From assembly GCA_944392185.1 (NCBI GenBank), contig CALXVW010000073.1:1-13904 (forward strand): a DNA stretch of 13,904 bases, read 5' to 3'. The notes beneath the pieces are model-generated. The model was given only the letters and a program-made list of their open reading frames with translations. It was not told the DNA's origin and made no database searches. The first letter of the stretch is position 1; the number at the start of each line of letters is the position of its first letter. Below are positions 1 through 6,647 of this stretch, piece after piece. A program made the position numbers and the translations under genes. Origin of the DNA: an uncultured Alphaproteobacteria bacterium. Its GTDB lineage: Bacteria > Pseudomonadota > Alphaproteobacteria > RF32 > CAG-239.

Positions 1-11
1 AATACTCAAAA

Positions 12-260
12 ATGTCTGACAAAGAGAAAAAACTTTTTGATGATACTTATCGGCTGACACATGATGAGAATTTCCAAAAAAGCCCCGAAAGTGTCAAGGC
101 TAGGAATCTCAGCCGCCTTATTGGAAAATATCAAGCTCAAACAAATATATATGCGAGAGAACAAAAAGGCAAAAGAAAAGAATCAAATCCCAATACACGA
201 GCCGTCAGAGAGGCTGCTCGCGCCATGGGCTACAAAGCCGGGCGAGATGGTGGGCGATAG
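12..260 (+). CDS. Hypothetical small basic protein, possibly the 3' end of a longer gene
   Basis: I do not recognise this protein. From the first ATG it is 82 residues, highly charged and lysine/arginine rich, with no signal peptide, membrane segment or cysteine. It ends in an arginine/glycine-rich tail (RAMGYKAGRDGG). Only 11 bases lie upstream, no Shine-Dalgarno is visible in them, and the frame stays open to the window edge. The true start may therefore be outside the window and this may be a partial gene. The stop at 258-260 lies 41 bases from the convergent nrdG stop, with a leftward terminator between. Coding status is supported only by an uninterrupted frame and a protein-like composition. 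Confidence 0.5.
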   Translation: MSDKEKKLFDDTYRLTHDENFQKSPESVKARNLSRLIGKYQAQTNIYAREQKGKRKESNPNTRAVREAARAMGYKAGRDGGR

Positions 261-266
261 GCAAAT

Positions 267-293
267 GAAAAGCCCTTCCTTTTTAAGAAGAGC
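267..293 (-). terminator. Rho-independent terminator of the nrdD-radical subunit-nrdG operon
   Basis: Read on the minus strand, an 8-bp stem (GCTCTTCT with GGAAGGGC, two G-U pairs) closes a 6-base A-rich loop and is followed by TTTTC. It begins 9 bases after the nrdG stop codon. On the plus strand the stem would contain C-A mismatches and lacks a good T-run, so it should act mainly leftward. Confidence 0.6.
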
Positions 294-301
294 GTTTCTG
301 T

Positions 302-1000
302 TTACCGACGGGTGTCAAACTCCTCAAAATCTGCTTTTAGCTTTTCAAGTAAATCTTTGTCCTTGAAGAACTTTTCGCAATCAGCCTCGGTTGTTACCTT
401 GTCTCCTTCTACCGGCCGATATTGCTGCAGAAAATATTTTTTTACACCCTTTGCCTTTAAGGCATCCGCCATTACATAGATATCTTCTACACTTAATAAT
501 CTCGGATCGCAAGTTGTGCGGCATTCAAAATCCTTGCCGCTTTTGAGCAACAGGTCTAAACTCTGCAAAACCTTGTCCAAGTGATTGGTCTGGGTCACGG
601 CCTTGTAGCGTTCTGCAATAAACGGGGCCTTAATATCTAAGCCGACCCAATCTACCAGCGGCAACACCCTTTCTAAGTGCTCGGGACGATAACCTCCCGT
701 GTGCAGCCCTATCTCAAAGCTTAAGGATTTCACTTCTTTTATAGCCTCAGCCAAGCCGTCTTGCACCAACGGCTCTCCGCCGCTGAACACTACCGCATCC
801 AGCTTTCCTTTGCGCGTGCCTAAAAACTCTATAAACTTCGGCCATAAAAAATTTGTCGGCTGGCCAATCTTTTGTATCACCGCATTATAGCAAAAAGGGC
901 ATCTCCACGGGCATCCCTGCATAAAAACAACAGCGGCCAATCTCCCAGGAAAATCGACGGTGCTGAATGTCTCAACACCGCCGATTAACAATTCACTCAT
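302..1000 (-). CDS. nrdG: Anaerobic ribonucleotide reductase activating protein (radical SAM, NrdG)
   Basis: This 232-residue protein is a radical-SAM enzyme of the NrdG family. It would use a [4Fe-4S] cluster and S-adenosylmethionine to make the glycyl radical on class III ribonucleotide reductase. The cluster motif is visible as C30-x3-C34-x2-C37 (GCPWRCPFC), and the SAM-binding GGEP motif is at about 74-77. The N-terminal GGVETFSTVDFPG is typical of the longer NrdG type. Its start is 16 bases after the stop of the small glycyl-radical gene, so they are surely co-transcribed. The Shine-Dalgarno is weak (AGCAAGA), perhaps relying on coupling. Its protein target here would be the separate 68-residue radical subunit rather than the tail of a full-length NrdD. 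Confidence 0.93.
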   Translation of the reverse strand: MSELLIGGVETFSTVDFPGRLAAVVFMQGCPWRCPFCYNAVIQKIGQPTNFLWPKFIEFLGTRKGKLDAVVFSGGEPLVQDGLAEAIKEVKSLSFEIGLHTGGYRPEHLERVLPLVDWVGLDIKAPFIAERYKAVTQTNHLDKVLQSLDLLLKSGKDFECRTTCDPRLLSVEDIYVMADALKAKGVKKYFLQQYRPVEGDKVTTEADCEKFFKDKDLLEKLKADFEEFDTRR

Positions 1001-1016
1001 TGTATCTTGCTAAAGA

Positions 1017-1223
1017 TTACTCTGCAGCAACGTCATATGCTTCGCAACCACAACCGCATACGGCTTTGCTCTCTGAAAAACATACACGAGAGTAAAATTC
1101 AGATTTTTTACCAACGTTAAACTCTGAAACCGGACGATAGTAGCCCATTACGCGGGTCCATACTTCGCAAGGTTGTCTTTCTTCATCGTTTAATTTGATA
1201 TCTTCAAAATTTACGGTATTCAT
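1017..1223 (-). CDS. Separate glycyl-radical subunit of class III ribonucleotide reductase (split NrdD C-terminus)
   Basis: This 68-residue protein carries the glycyl-radical loop normally found at the C-terminus of NrdD: CEVWTRVMGYYRPVSEFN followed by VGKKSEFYSRVCF. Gly27 in RVMGYY is the expected radical site. Residues 1-18 are an acidic leader with no counterpart I recognise in the NrdD linker. After the normal family end (about residue 49) there is an extra tail, SKAVCGCGCEAYDVAAE, with Cys56, 58 and 60. The gene has its own ATG and a Shine-Dalgarno (GGAG, 10 bases upstream). It lies 32 bases after the stop of the large chain and 16 bases before nrdG. The 32-base gap has stops in all three frames, so it is not a simple frameshift of nrdD. 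It should form the active enzyme with the 685-residue chain, as GrcA/YfiD is a free-standing radical domain for pyruvate formate-lyase. Confidence 0.9.
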   Translation of the reverse strand: MNTVNFEDIKLNDEERQPCEVWTRVMGYYRPVSEFNVGKKSEFYSRVCFSESKAVCGCGCEAYDVAAE

Positions 1224-1255
1224 TTCTTATTGTCTCCAGTTAATTAAATTTTACT

Positions 1256-3313
1256 CTATGCAACATCTTTTCTGGATGCTGCGGCTCTTTTTTGTGCCTT
1301 CAACTCCTCATCGCAGATCGGGCAATATTTGTGCTCTCCCGAGATGTATCCATGCTTGGGGCAAATGGAAAAAGTAGGAGTGATGGTAATGTACGGCAAG
1401 CGGTAGTTCGTCAAGACACGTTTTACAATGTCGCGGCAAACTTTCGCTGATGAAATTCTCTGACCCATATACAAGTGGAGAACTGTTCCGCCTGTGTATT
1501 TGGTCTGCAATGTTGATTGCAGCTCCAAGGCCTCAAACGGGTCATCCGTGTAGCCAACCGGTAATTGAGACGAGTTGGTGTAGAACGGATTGTCTTTGGT
1601 GCCGGCTTGGATAATATCTTTGAAACGTTTTTTATCCTCGCGAGCAAAACGGGTGGTCGCCCCTTCTGCCGGGGTAGCTTCCAAATTGTACATATGGCCG
1701 GTTTCTTCTTGAATCTTGACCAATTTGGCACGGATGTAATCCAAGAACTTCTCGGCAAATGCTTGTCCCCACTCATCCGCAATATTATGCTCATCATTAG
1801 TGAAGTTTCTGATCATCTCGTTGATGCCGTTTACACCTATGGTGGAAAAGTGGTTGCGCAGGGTTCCCAAATAACGCTTGGTGAAGGGGAACAAGCCATT
1901 ATCAATCAATCTTTGAATAACTTTACGCTTAATCTCCAAAGATGTTCTGGAAATTTCCATCAACTCATCCACACGGTTGAACAAAGCATGCTCATCACCT
2001 TTGTAAACATAGCCCAAGCGAGCACAGTTTAAGGTAACGACACCGATGGATCCTGTCTGTTCAGCCGAACCAAACAAACCGTTTCCTCTTGCCAAAAGCT
2101 CTCTTAAGTCAAGCTGCAAGCGGCAGCACATGGAGCGAATTTGGCCGGGTTTTAATACGGAGTTGATGAAGTTTTGGAAATAAGGCAAGCCATATTTTGC
2201 GGTCATTTCAAACAAAAGCTCGGTATTTTCATCTTCCCACGGGAAATCCGGCGTCATGTTATAAGTCGGAATTGGGAATGTGAACGGGCGACCTTTAATG
2301 TCACCTTTCATCATAACTTCAATATAAGCCTTGTTTATCATGTGCATTTCATCTTTGAGGTCGCCATAAGTAAATTCTTGTTCAACACCGGCAACAATCG
2401 GATGTTTATCACGCAAATCTTCCGGGCATACCCAGTCAAATGTAAAGTTGGTAAACGGTGTCTGAGAGCCCCAGCGAGAAGGAACGTTCAGATTATAAAC
2501 CAACTCCTGCATGCACTGATATACTTGATTATAATTTAACTTGTCTAGTCTGACATAAGGAGCTAAATAAGTGTCTACCGATGAAAAGGCTTGTGCGCCG
2601 GCCCACTCATTTTGTAAAGTGCCCATAAAGTTTACCATTTGGCCAACTGCGGCAGATAAATGCTTAGCCGGACCAGCCTCCGCCTTACCCGGAACACCAT
2701 TAAAGCCTTCATGCAACAAATTCTTCAATGACCAACCAGCACAATAAGCTGCCAACATACTCAAATCATGGATATGAATATCTCCGTTACGGTGAGCCTC
2801 ACCAACATTGGCCGGATATACGTGACTCAGCCAATAGTTAGCAGTTACTTTGCCAGAAACATTTAGAATCAAGCCACCGTTAGAATAACCTTGGTTCGCA
2901 TTTTCATTAATACGCCAGTCCAACTTCTCCAAGTACTCGTTTATTGAGCTCTCAACATCTACCATTACTTTGTGATCTTCACGGCTGCGATTACGCTTGT
3001 CTCTATACAAAATGTAGGCCTTGGCTGTTGCAAAGTAGTTTGATGAAATCAAAACCTGTTCCACAATATCTTGTATTTGTTCAATTGAAGGTAGAGACTC
3101 TGCAAATTTGTGTTTTAACACCTTCAAAACCTGAGCTGTCAGCAACCAACTTTCCTGCTCGCCAAACTCACCGGTTGTGGTACCGGCTTTATTGATGGCA
3201 TTGTAGATTTTGCTGCTGTCAAACGGGGCGAGCGTACCATCCCTCTTGGTAACACTTTCTATATTTATTTTCTCATTGGCAACTGAGGGCATTTCGAAGT
3301 TGTTCTCTGACAT
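1256..3313 (-). CDS. nrdD: Anaerobic ribonucleoside-triphosphate reductase, catalytic chain lacking the glycyl-radical loop
   Basis: This is a class III ribonucleotide reductase large chain (685 aa) that reduces ribonucleotides to deoxyribonucleotides without oxygen. An N-terminal ATP-cone allosteric domain spans about 19-112 (VTKRDGTLAPFD). The barrel follows, with family motifs YCAGWSL (Cys191), NVPSRWGSQTPFTN (276-289), SMCCRL (Cys396/397, the likely thiyl-radical finger loop) and GSIGVVTLNCAR (421-432). Near the end is a zinc-site motif, C651PKHGY...C664PIC667. The normal protein then continues into RVxGYYRP, but this one stops 18 residues later with a basic tail (KAQKRAAASRKDVA). The radical loop is encoded by the next gene. 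The YCAGW/MCCRL pattern looks closer to the redoxin-dependent Thermotoga-type enzymes than to the formate-using E. coli type; that assignment is tentative. The Shine-Dalgarno (AAGGA, 3326-3330) is 12 bases from the ATG. Two NrdR-like boxes lie upstream. Confidence 0.93.
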   Translation of the reverse strand: MSENNFEMPSVANEKINIESVTKRDGTLAPFDSSKIYNAINKAGTTTGEFGEQESWLLTAQVLKVLKHKFAESLPSIEQIQDIVEQVLISSNYFATAKAYILYRDKRNRSREDHKVMVDVESSINEYLEKLDWRINENANQGYSNGGLILNVSGKVTANYWLSHVYPANVGEAHRNGDIHIHDLSMLAAYCAGWSLKNLLHEGFNGVPGKAEAGPAKHLSAAVGQMVNFMGTLQNEWAGAQAFSSVDTYLAPYVRLDKLNYNQVYQCMQELVYNLNVPSRWGSQTPFTNFTFDWVCPEDLRDKHPIVAGVEQEFTYGDLKDEMHMINKAYIEVMMKGDIKGRPFTFPIPTYNMTPDFPWEDENTELLFEMTAKYGLPYFQNFINSVLKPGQIRSMCCRLQLDLRELLARGNGLFGSAEQTGSIGVVTLNCARLGYVYKGDEHALFNRVDELMEISRTSLEIKRKVIQRLIDNGLFPFTKRYLGTLRNHFSTIGVNGINEMIRNFTNDEHNIADEWGQAFAEKFLDYIRAKLVKIQEETGHMYNLEATPAEGATTRFAREDKKRFKDIIQAGTKDNPFYTNSSQLPVGYTDDPFEALELQSTLQTKYTGGTVLHLYMGQRISSAKVCRDIVKRVLTNYRLPYITITPTFSICPKHGYISGEHKYCPICDEELKAQKRAAASRKDVA

Positions 3314-3374
3314 TTTAGTGCTATTTCCTTATTTTTGCTGTGTTTTTATCCCAATGTCGCAATTGACATTGTGT

Positions 3375-3390
3375 ATACCATATATAGTGT
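3375..3390 (-). promoter_or_regulatory. NrdR box, proximal
   Basis: The 16-bp site ATACCATATATAGTGT matches the NrdR consensus ACACWATATATWGTGT at 14 of 16 positions. It is 61 bases upstream of the nrdD start codon and overlaps the most plausible promoter region. NrdR is the ATP/dATP-sensing repressor of ribonucleotide reductase genes; its own gene is not in this window. Confidence 0.75.
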
Positions 3391-3405
3391 TAAAAAAAAG
3401 TAAAG

Positions 3406-3421
3406 ACCCAATATCTAGTAT
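3406..3421 (-). promoter_or_regulatory. NrdR box, distal
   Basis: ACCCAATATCTAGTAT matches the NrdR consensus at 13 of 16 positions and begins exactly 31 bp from the proximal box, about three helical turns. Paired boxes at this spacing are the known arrangement for NrdR binding, so the pairing supports both sites more than either match alone. Confidence 0.7.
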
Positions 3422-3712
3422 ACACAATTTTCTTAAGGACAATAATTATGGTTCGTTTTAACCTGCTTTTATATTGCGAAATTTAAACAGCACCCTCAAC
3501 CTATTTTTGGTTAACAAAAAGCATTTTTTGCACTATCTCATTATAATATTGTCATAATTTTTTTTTATCCCCGTGGATAAATTTCTTAACAAAATTCCTT
3601 TGCTGCAAATGTGTCTATTTTTTAGCCTATTTAAGCAATTAATTTGCCCATTTTCACAACTTATTAACGACTCTGGAAAACCGAATCTATATCCTTATTA
3701 CTCATAAATCTC
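3422..3712. other. AT-rich intergenic region with one dyad, no gene recognised
   Basis: No convincing coding frame lies between the nrdD regulatory sites and the terminator of the outer-membrane lipoprotein gene. The main structure is a 7-bp inverted repeat, TTTATCC-ccgt-GGATAAA, at 3564-3581. Its right arm read on the minus strand gives TTATCCACG, one base from the DnaA-box consensus TTATCCACA. A TATAAT at 3542-3547 on the plus strand has no good -35 partner. Confidence 0.5.
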
Positions 3713-3751
3713 AAAAAAAGACTCCGGTTATCTAAACCGGAGTCTTTTTTT
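3713..3751 (-). terminator. Symmetrical rho-independent terminator after the outer-membrane lipoprotein gene
   Basis: A perfect 10-bp stem, GACTCCGGTT with AACCGGAGTC (3720-3744), has a 5-base loop. It is flanked by seven A on the left and seven T on the right, so it can terminate in both directions. The only gene running into it is the leftward lipoprotein gene ending at 3769. Confidence 0.9.
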
Positions 3752-3767
3752 CGAATCGGATTCGAAA
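3749..3767. repeat. Perfect 9-bp inverted repeat next to the terminator
   Basis: TTTCGAATC and GATTCGAAA flank a single central G, ending one base from the stop codon of the leftward gene. It overlaps the T-run of the adjacent terminator. With one central base it cannot form a full-length hairpin without opening the middle, so it could be a small extra stem-loop or a protein-binding dyad. Confidence 0.6.
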
Positions 3768-3768
3768 A

Positions 3769-5682
3769 TTATTGTTGATTGTGCGGCTTGGCCACAACAT
3801 CTTCGCCAATAATGGTTTCCGCAATATATTCATCCGTACATTGCGGTCCAACACAACGTTTTAAAACTGTTGCCTTGCGTCCGGGGGTTAACCCTGTTAC
3901 TTGCAGAGACGGAACATAGACATCTACTATTTTTATCTTAAATGTCAGATACCCTGTGCTCCCTTGCTCGTCAGTAATATACACTTTTATATTATACTCT
4001 CCTTTGGCTCCGGGCATGGCCGCGCCGGAAAAAGTCTTGGCCTTCTCATCAAAAAACAACCAATCTGGCAAGGGAGAATCGTCTATCAGGCCGGCTTTAA
4101 TCAGTGTTTTTCCCTCAAAATCCATCTTATTAAAAACAGCATTAGGAATTGTAATTTCGATTCTTTGTCCGCTTTCGACACTCACATCCGGCATTAACCG
4201 TGCTGACGACAAATTTACCGGCGGGCGCTTGGTTGGAACATCTAATAAATATGGGCGATTATCCGGCAAGAAATCTCCTTCTCTCCACTTCTCCAACACT
4301 CCTCTTAAATAAACGGCTATTTTTGAAGGTTTTTCTCCAAGCATGTAATAGGGAATCGCATCCATGCCTAAGCTTGAATATAAATTGCCCAGAGAATCCT
4401 GTAAATCTACATATGCCAGCATCGCTTTGGCCTCATCCTCTATGGCTCGCGCAGCTTCTAACTGACTACTCTCTGAGCGGCTGCCGTCTGTAATTGTTGT
4501 ATCCTCTGCAATATCCTCCGACACATTGGCCAGCTCATGACTGATTTCATAGTCTTCTAGAGCCGACATATAACGCGCCCAGGCTACATAGACTTGGCTT
4601 AAGACCAAATTCGTCATCCGCTGGCGGCGCAAAGTCTCTAAATCTGAAGCGGTCGGATTTCTCATATTTTCAAAAATACTCAACCCCAACTTTTGCGCTT
4701 TTTGCGCCCACAAACGGTTATAATAGGCCGGATCGCTCTTATATTTAGCAAGCCCGGGGTCTTGCAGGACCTTAAATGAAGCCTTGACCTCTTCAACATT
4801 GGTTACCATATCACGAACACGCAACTCCGGACGATTGGTTAAAGCCAACCACTCCATCTCTGAAAGCGAACTCTTGATATCCGGCAGCTCAAAATTACCA
4901 TATTCTTTGCCAACCAGCTTAAATTCCGTTGACGGGTGGAAACCCATTAGTGAGGCCAAGCGGACTTGCGCGGTTTCCAAATCTCTCTTGATTGCTGAAA
5001 GTTGCTTCACCGATTCCATATATTTACGCTTCTTGACCAAATCAGGCATACTTAATGACTGACCTTGTTCATTTAATTCTTTGGCTCTGGCATTTAACTC
5101 ATCCACTTCCAAGGTCATATACTCTATCATATCATCTATTGTCGGCAGTAATCTTTGCGCGGTTAATGTCTTCCAGTATAAAACTCTCGTCTCTTGCAAC
5201 AAATTATGAATAACTTTCCTACTTTGCTCATAAGCAACTCCGGATTGAAACTTGGCATCTTGGGTCTGATAATATACGGTTCCGACATCCAAAATATTCC
5301 AAGCTAATTTTAACTCAGAATCCATAGCTGAATGATTGGCCGTATTAACATAACCGGCTGAAGAGAATATTTCCGGCAACCGATTGGCCGGCGATTTGCC
5401 GACTTCCACCAAGCTTTGCTGATAGCTTACCACTCTGCGTGTATAGTTATATTTTAGCGCCAAGGCCATCGCCATGTACATATCTATCGGCTTTTCTATT
5501 CTACGCGGGGTAGCGGCATACATCGTTTGCATATCCGTATCCACGCGAATCGCTCGATCCCAATCCGTGTAGGCTACCGGAGCCGGGACTGCCAGTGCGT
5601 TTGAAACTTTTCCATTTTCTTGTGATGAGCAGGCGCCCAAAGCTAATATCACCATAAACAAAGTAAGTAGTGTCTTTTTCAT
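3769..5682 (-). CDS. TolC-family outer-membrane lipoprotein with a C-terminal cadherin-like (CADG) domain
   Basis: This 637-residue protein looks like an outer-membrane efflux/secretion channel subunit fused to an Ig-like domain. Residues 1-17 are a lipoprotein signal with lipobox LGAC; Cys18 would be lipidated and Ser19 suits outer-membrane sorting. Two TolC-type halves follow (about 66-250 and 270-443), with long helices, LAWNILDVG near 126-134 and the ALTNRPELR motif near 280-288. The second half lacks a clear beta-hairpin segment. Residues about 496-587 form a CADG/putative Ig domain (SPLPDWLFFDEKAKTFSG, then YNIKVYITDEQGS). Cys610 and Cys615 near the end could pair. The ATG at 5682 is preferred over a GTG six bases upstream because AGGAT sits 6 bases before the ATG and would abut the GTG. 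It is monocistronic, divergent from the VirB8-like pair. No periplasmic adaptor or pump gene is adjacent, so its transport role is inferred from fold only. Confidence 0.82.
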   Translation of the reverse strand: MKKTLLTLFMVILALGACSSQENGKVSNALAVPAPVAYTDWDRAIRVDTDMQTMYAATPRRIEKPIDMYMAMALALKYNYTRRVVSYQQSLVEVGKSPANRLPEIFSSAGYVNTANHSAMDSELKLAWNILDVGTVYYQTQDAKFQSGVAYEQSRKVIHNLLQETRVLYWKTLTAQRLLPTIDDMIEYMTLEVDELNARAKELNEQGQSLSMPDLVKKRKYMESVKQLSAIKRDLETAQVRLASLMGFHPSTEFKLVGKEYGNFELPDIKSSLSEMEWLALTNRPELRVRDMVTNVEEVKASFKVLQDPGLAKYKSDPAYYNRLWAQKAQKLGLSIFENMRNPTASDLETLRRQRMTNLVLSQVYVAWARYMSALEDYEISHELANVSEDIAEDTTITDGSRSESSQLEAARAIEDEAKAMLAYVDLQDSLGNLYSSLGMDAIPYYMLGEKPSKIAVYLRGVLEKWREGDFLPDNRPYLLDVPTKRPPVNLSSARLMPDVSVESGQRIEITIPNAVFNKMDFEGKTLIKAGLIDDSPLPDWLFFDEKAKTFSGAAMPGAKGEYNIKVYITDEQGSTGYLTFKIKIVDVYVPSLQVTGLTPGRKATVLKRCVGPQCTDEYIAETIIGEDVVAKPHNQQ

Positions 5683-5719
5683 TATCACATCCTATAAATA
5701 CACTTATCTATGTTTGGAG

Positions 5720-5728
5720 ATTATATCA
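5720..5728 (-). promoter_or_regulatory. Extended -10 promoter for the outer-membrane lipoprotein gene
   Basis: On the minus strand, TGATATAAT is a perfect TATAAT with the TGn extension, 37 bases before the ATG. No good -35 is seen at 17 bp, which extended -10 promoters can tolerate. Confidence 0.55.
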
Positions 5729-5807
5729 ATATTTTGGATATTAACAGTATTTATTTGCTTTTATTCAACTTTGATGTATAAATTTTAATAAAATAGATAA
5801 ATTTTTA

Positions 5808-5816
5808 TGGCATAAT
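5808..5816 (+). promoter_or_regulatory. Extended -10 promoter for the VirB8-like gene pair
   Basis: TGGCATAAT is a TGn-extended -10 with five of six consensus bases, ending 39 bases before the first VirB8-like ATG. No clear -35 is visible. Its mirror-image counterpart for the divergent gene lies about 80 bp away, so one regulator could control both. Confidence 0.45.
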
Positions 5817-5855
5817 ATTTAAAAATAAGGTTTCACCTACCTTCCTGAGGAAACG

Positions 5856-6635
5856 ATGCTCGATATTTTGCAAACCGTATTTAAATACCGTGAAAAAGAA
5901 AGCCCTGATGTACTTGGGGCCTTTCCCGAACGCGTACACACAAGGGCAATGCCGGAGCGCAGATACCTCTGGACATCAAGATTTTTAGTTATTTTTGCTT
6001 GTATCAGTATTTGTTTTTCCATGATGCTCGCTTCTACCGTTTATCTCTTGCTGCCTCAGCGCGGAGCCTACCCAAGGCTGCTGCAAACAAATAGTTATTT
6101 TAGCCAATTGGAACTCACCGATGTTCAGGAGAAGACCGTGCCGGTACAGGATCTGATTGCCGAGCAATATATTGAAGAATATATTATGCTGCGCCATGTT
6201 ATCAGCAATGACTATGATGAACTCGTCAACCGCTGGGCGCCGGGATCTAGACTTTATTGGCTTTCTACTCGTGCCGTTTTTCAAAACTTTACTACTAATG
6301 ATGCCCAAAATAATATCATGCAGTTTAGAATGCGTTCCTTGGTTAGAATGGTTGAAGTAGAATGGATACGTCCTATGACCAAAGGGTTGTGGCAGGCTCA
6401 GTTTATTACCATGGATTATTATCCCGGAGAAACAACACCTATTGTCAACATCTGGCGGGCTTATCTACGTGTGGCTTTTACAACAATTAATTATGCCAAT
6501 CGAAGACAAAGAGAACACAATCCTTTCGGATTCTTGGTTCTAAACTATTCTCTATCTTATGTCGGAACTCCCGATGAGCCGGAAAGCTACCTTAACACGG
6601 CAAAAGATGTGCGTGCCCAACGCTATACCTATTAG
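5856..6635 (+). CDS. VirB8-like inner-membrane protein, first of a tandem pair
   Basis: This 259-residue bitopic protein has the VirB8 layout: a short cytoplasmic N-terminus, one membrane helix (about 43-66) and a periplasmic domain. VirB8 is an assembly-scaffold component of type IV secretion systems. Family-like features are YIEEYIMLRHVISNDYDEL (105-123), VEWIRP (168-173), WRAYLRVAF (200-208) and HNPFGFLVLNYSL (221-233). The last resembles the NPLGF-type strand of VirB8/TrbF proteins. The cytoplasmic part carries SPDVLGAFP and PERRYLWTSR, nearly identical in the next gene. The start has a good Shine-Dalgarno (GAGG, 5 bases from ATG). No VirB4, VirB9, VirB10 or VirB11 is in the window. The family call comes from fold pattern and short motifs, so a different VirB8-fold protein is possible. 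Confidence 0.75.
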   Translation: MLDILQTVFKYREKESPDVLGAFPERVHTRAMPERRYLWTSRFLVIFACISICFSMMLASTVYLLLPQRGAYPRLLQTNSYFSQLELTDVQEKTVPVQDLIAEQYIEEYIMLRHVISNDYDELVNRWAPGSRLYWLSTRAVFQNFTTNDAQNNIMQFRMRSLVRMVEVEWIRPMTKGLWQAQFITMDYYPGETTPIVNIWRAYLRVAFTTINYANRRQREHNPFGFLVLNYSLSYVGTPDEPESYLNTAKDVRAQRYTY

Positions 6636-6647
6636 CGAGGATAACCG

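Noticed and set aside
1224..1255. Sequencing frameshift or single mutation as the cause of the nrdD split
   Set aside because: All three minus-strand frames contain stop codons in the gap, the second gene has its own GGAG and ATG, and both sides carry extra residues with no place in a continuous NrdD.
1565..2539. Plus-strand frames of 155 and 121 residues opposite nrdD
   Set aside because: They are antisense to strongly conserved nrdD coding sequence and show no recognisable protein features.
3448..3486. 12-codon plus-strand leader peptide with an upstream AAGGA
   Set aside because: No gene follows it on the plus strand, its composition is unremarkable, and short frames of this size are expected by chance in AT-rich sequence.
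3541..3600. Replication origin, from the near-DnaA box and AT-rich sequence
   Set aside because: Only one good and one poor box are present, with no cluster and no origin-associated genes nearby.
5683..5688. GTG at 5688 as start of the outer-membrane lipoprotein
   Set aside because: The AGGAT Shine-Dalgarno would overlap or abut the GTG; it is well spaced for the ATG at 5682, which also gives a standard MKK signal peptide.
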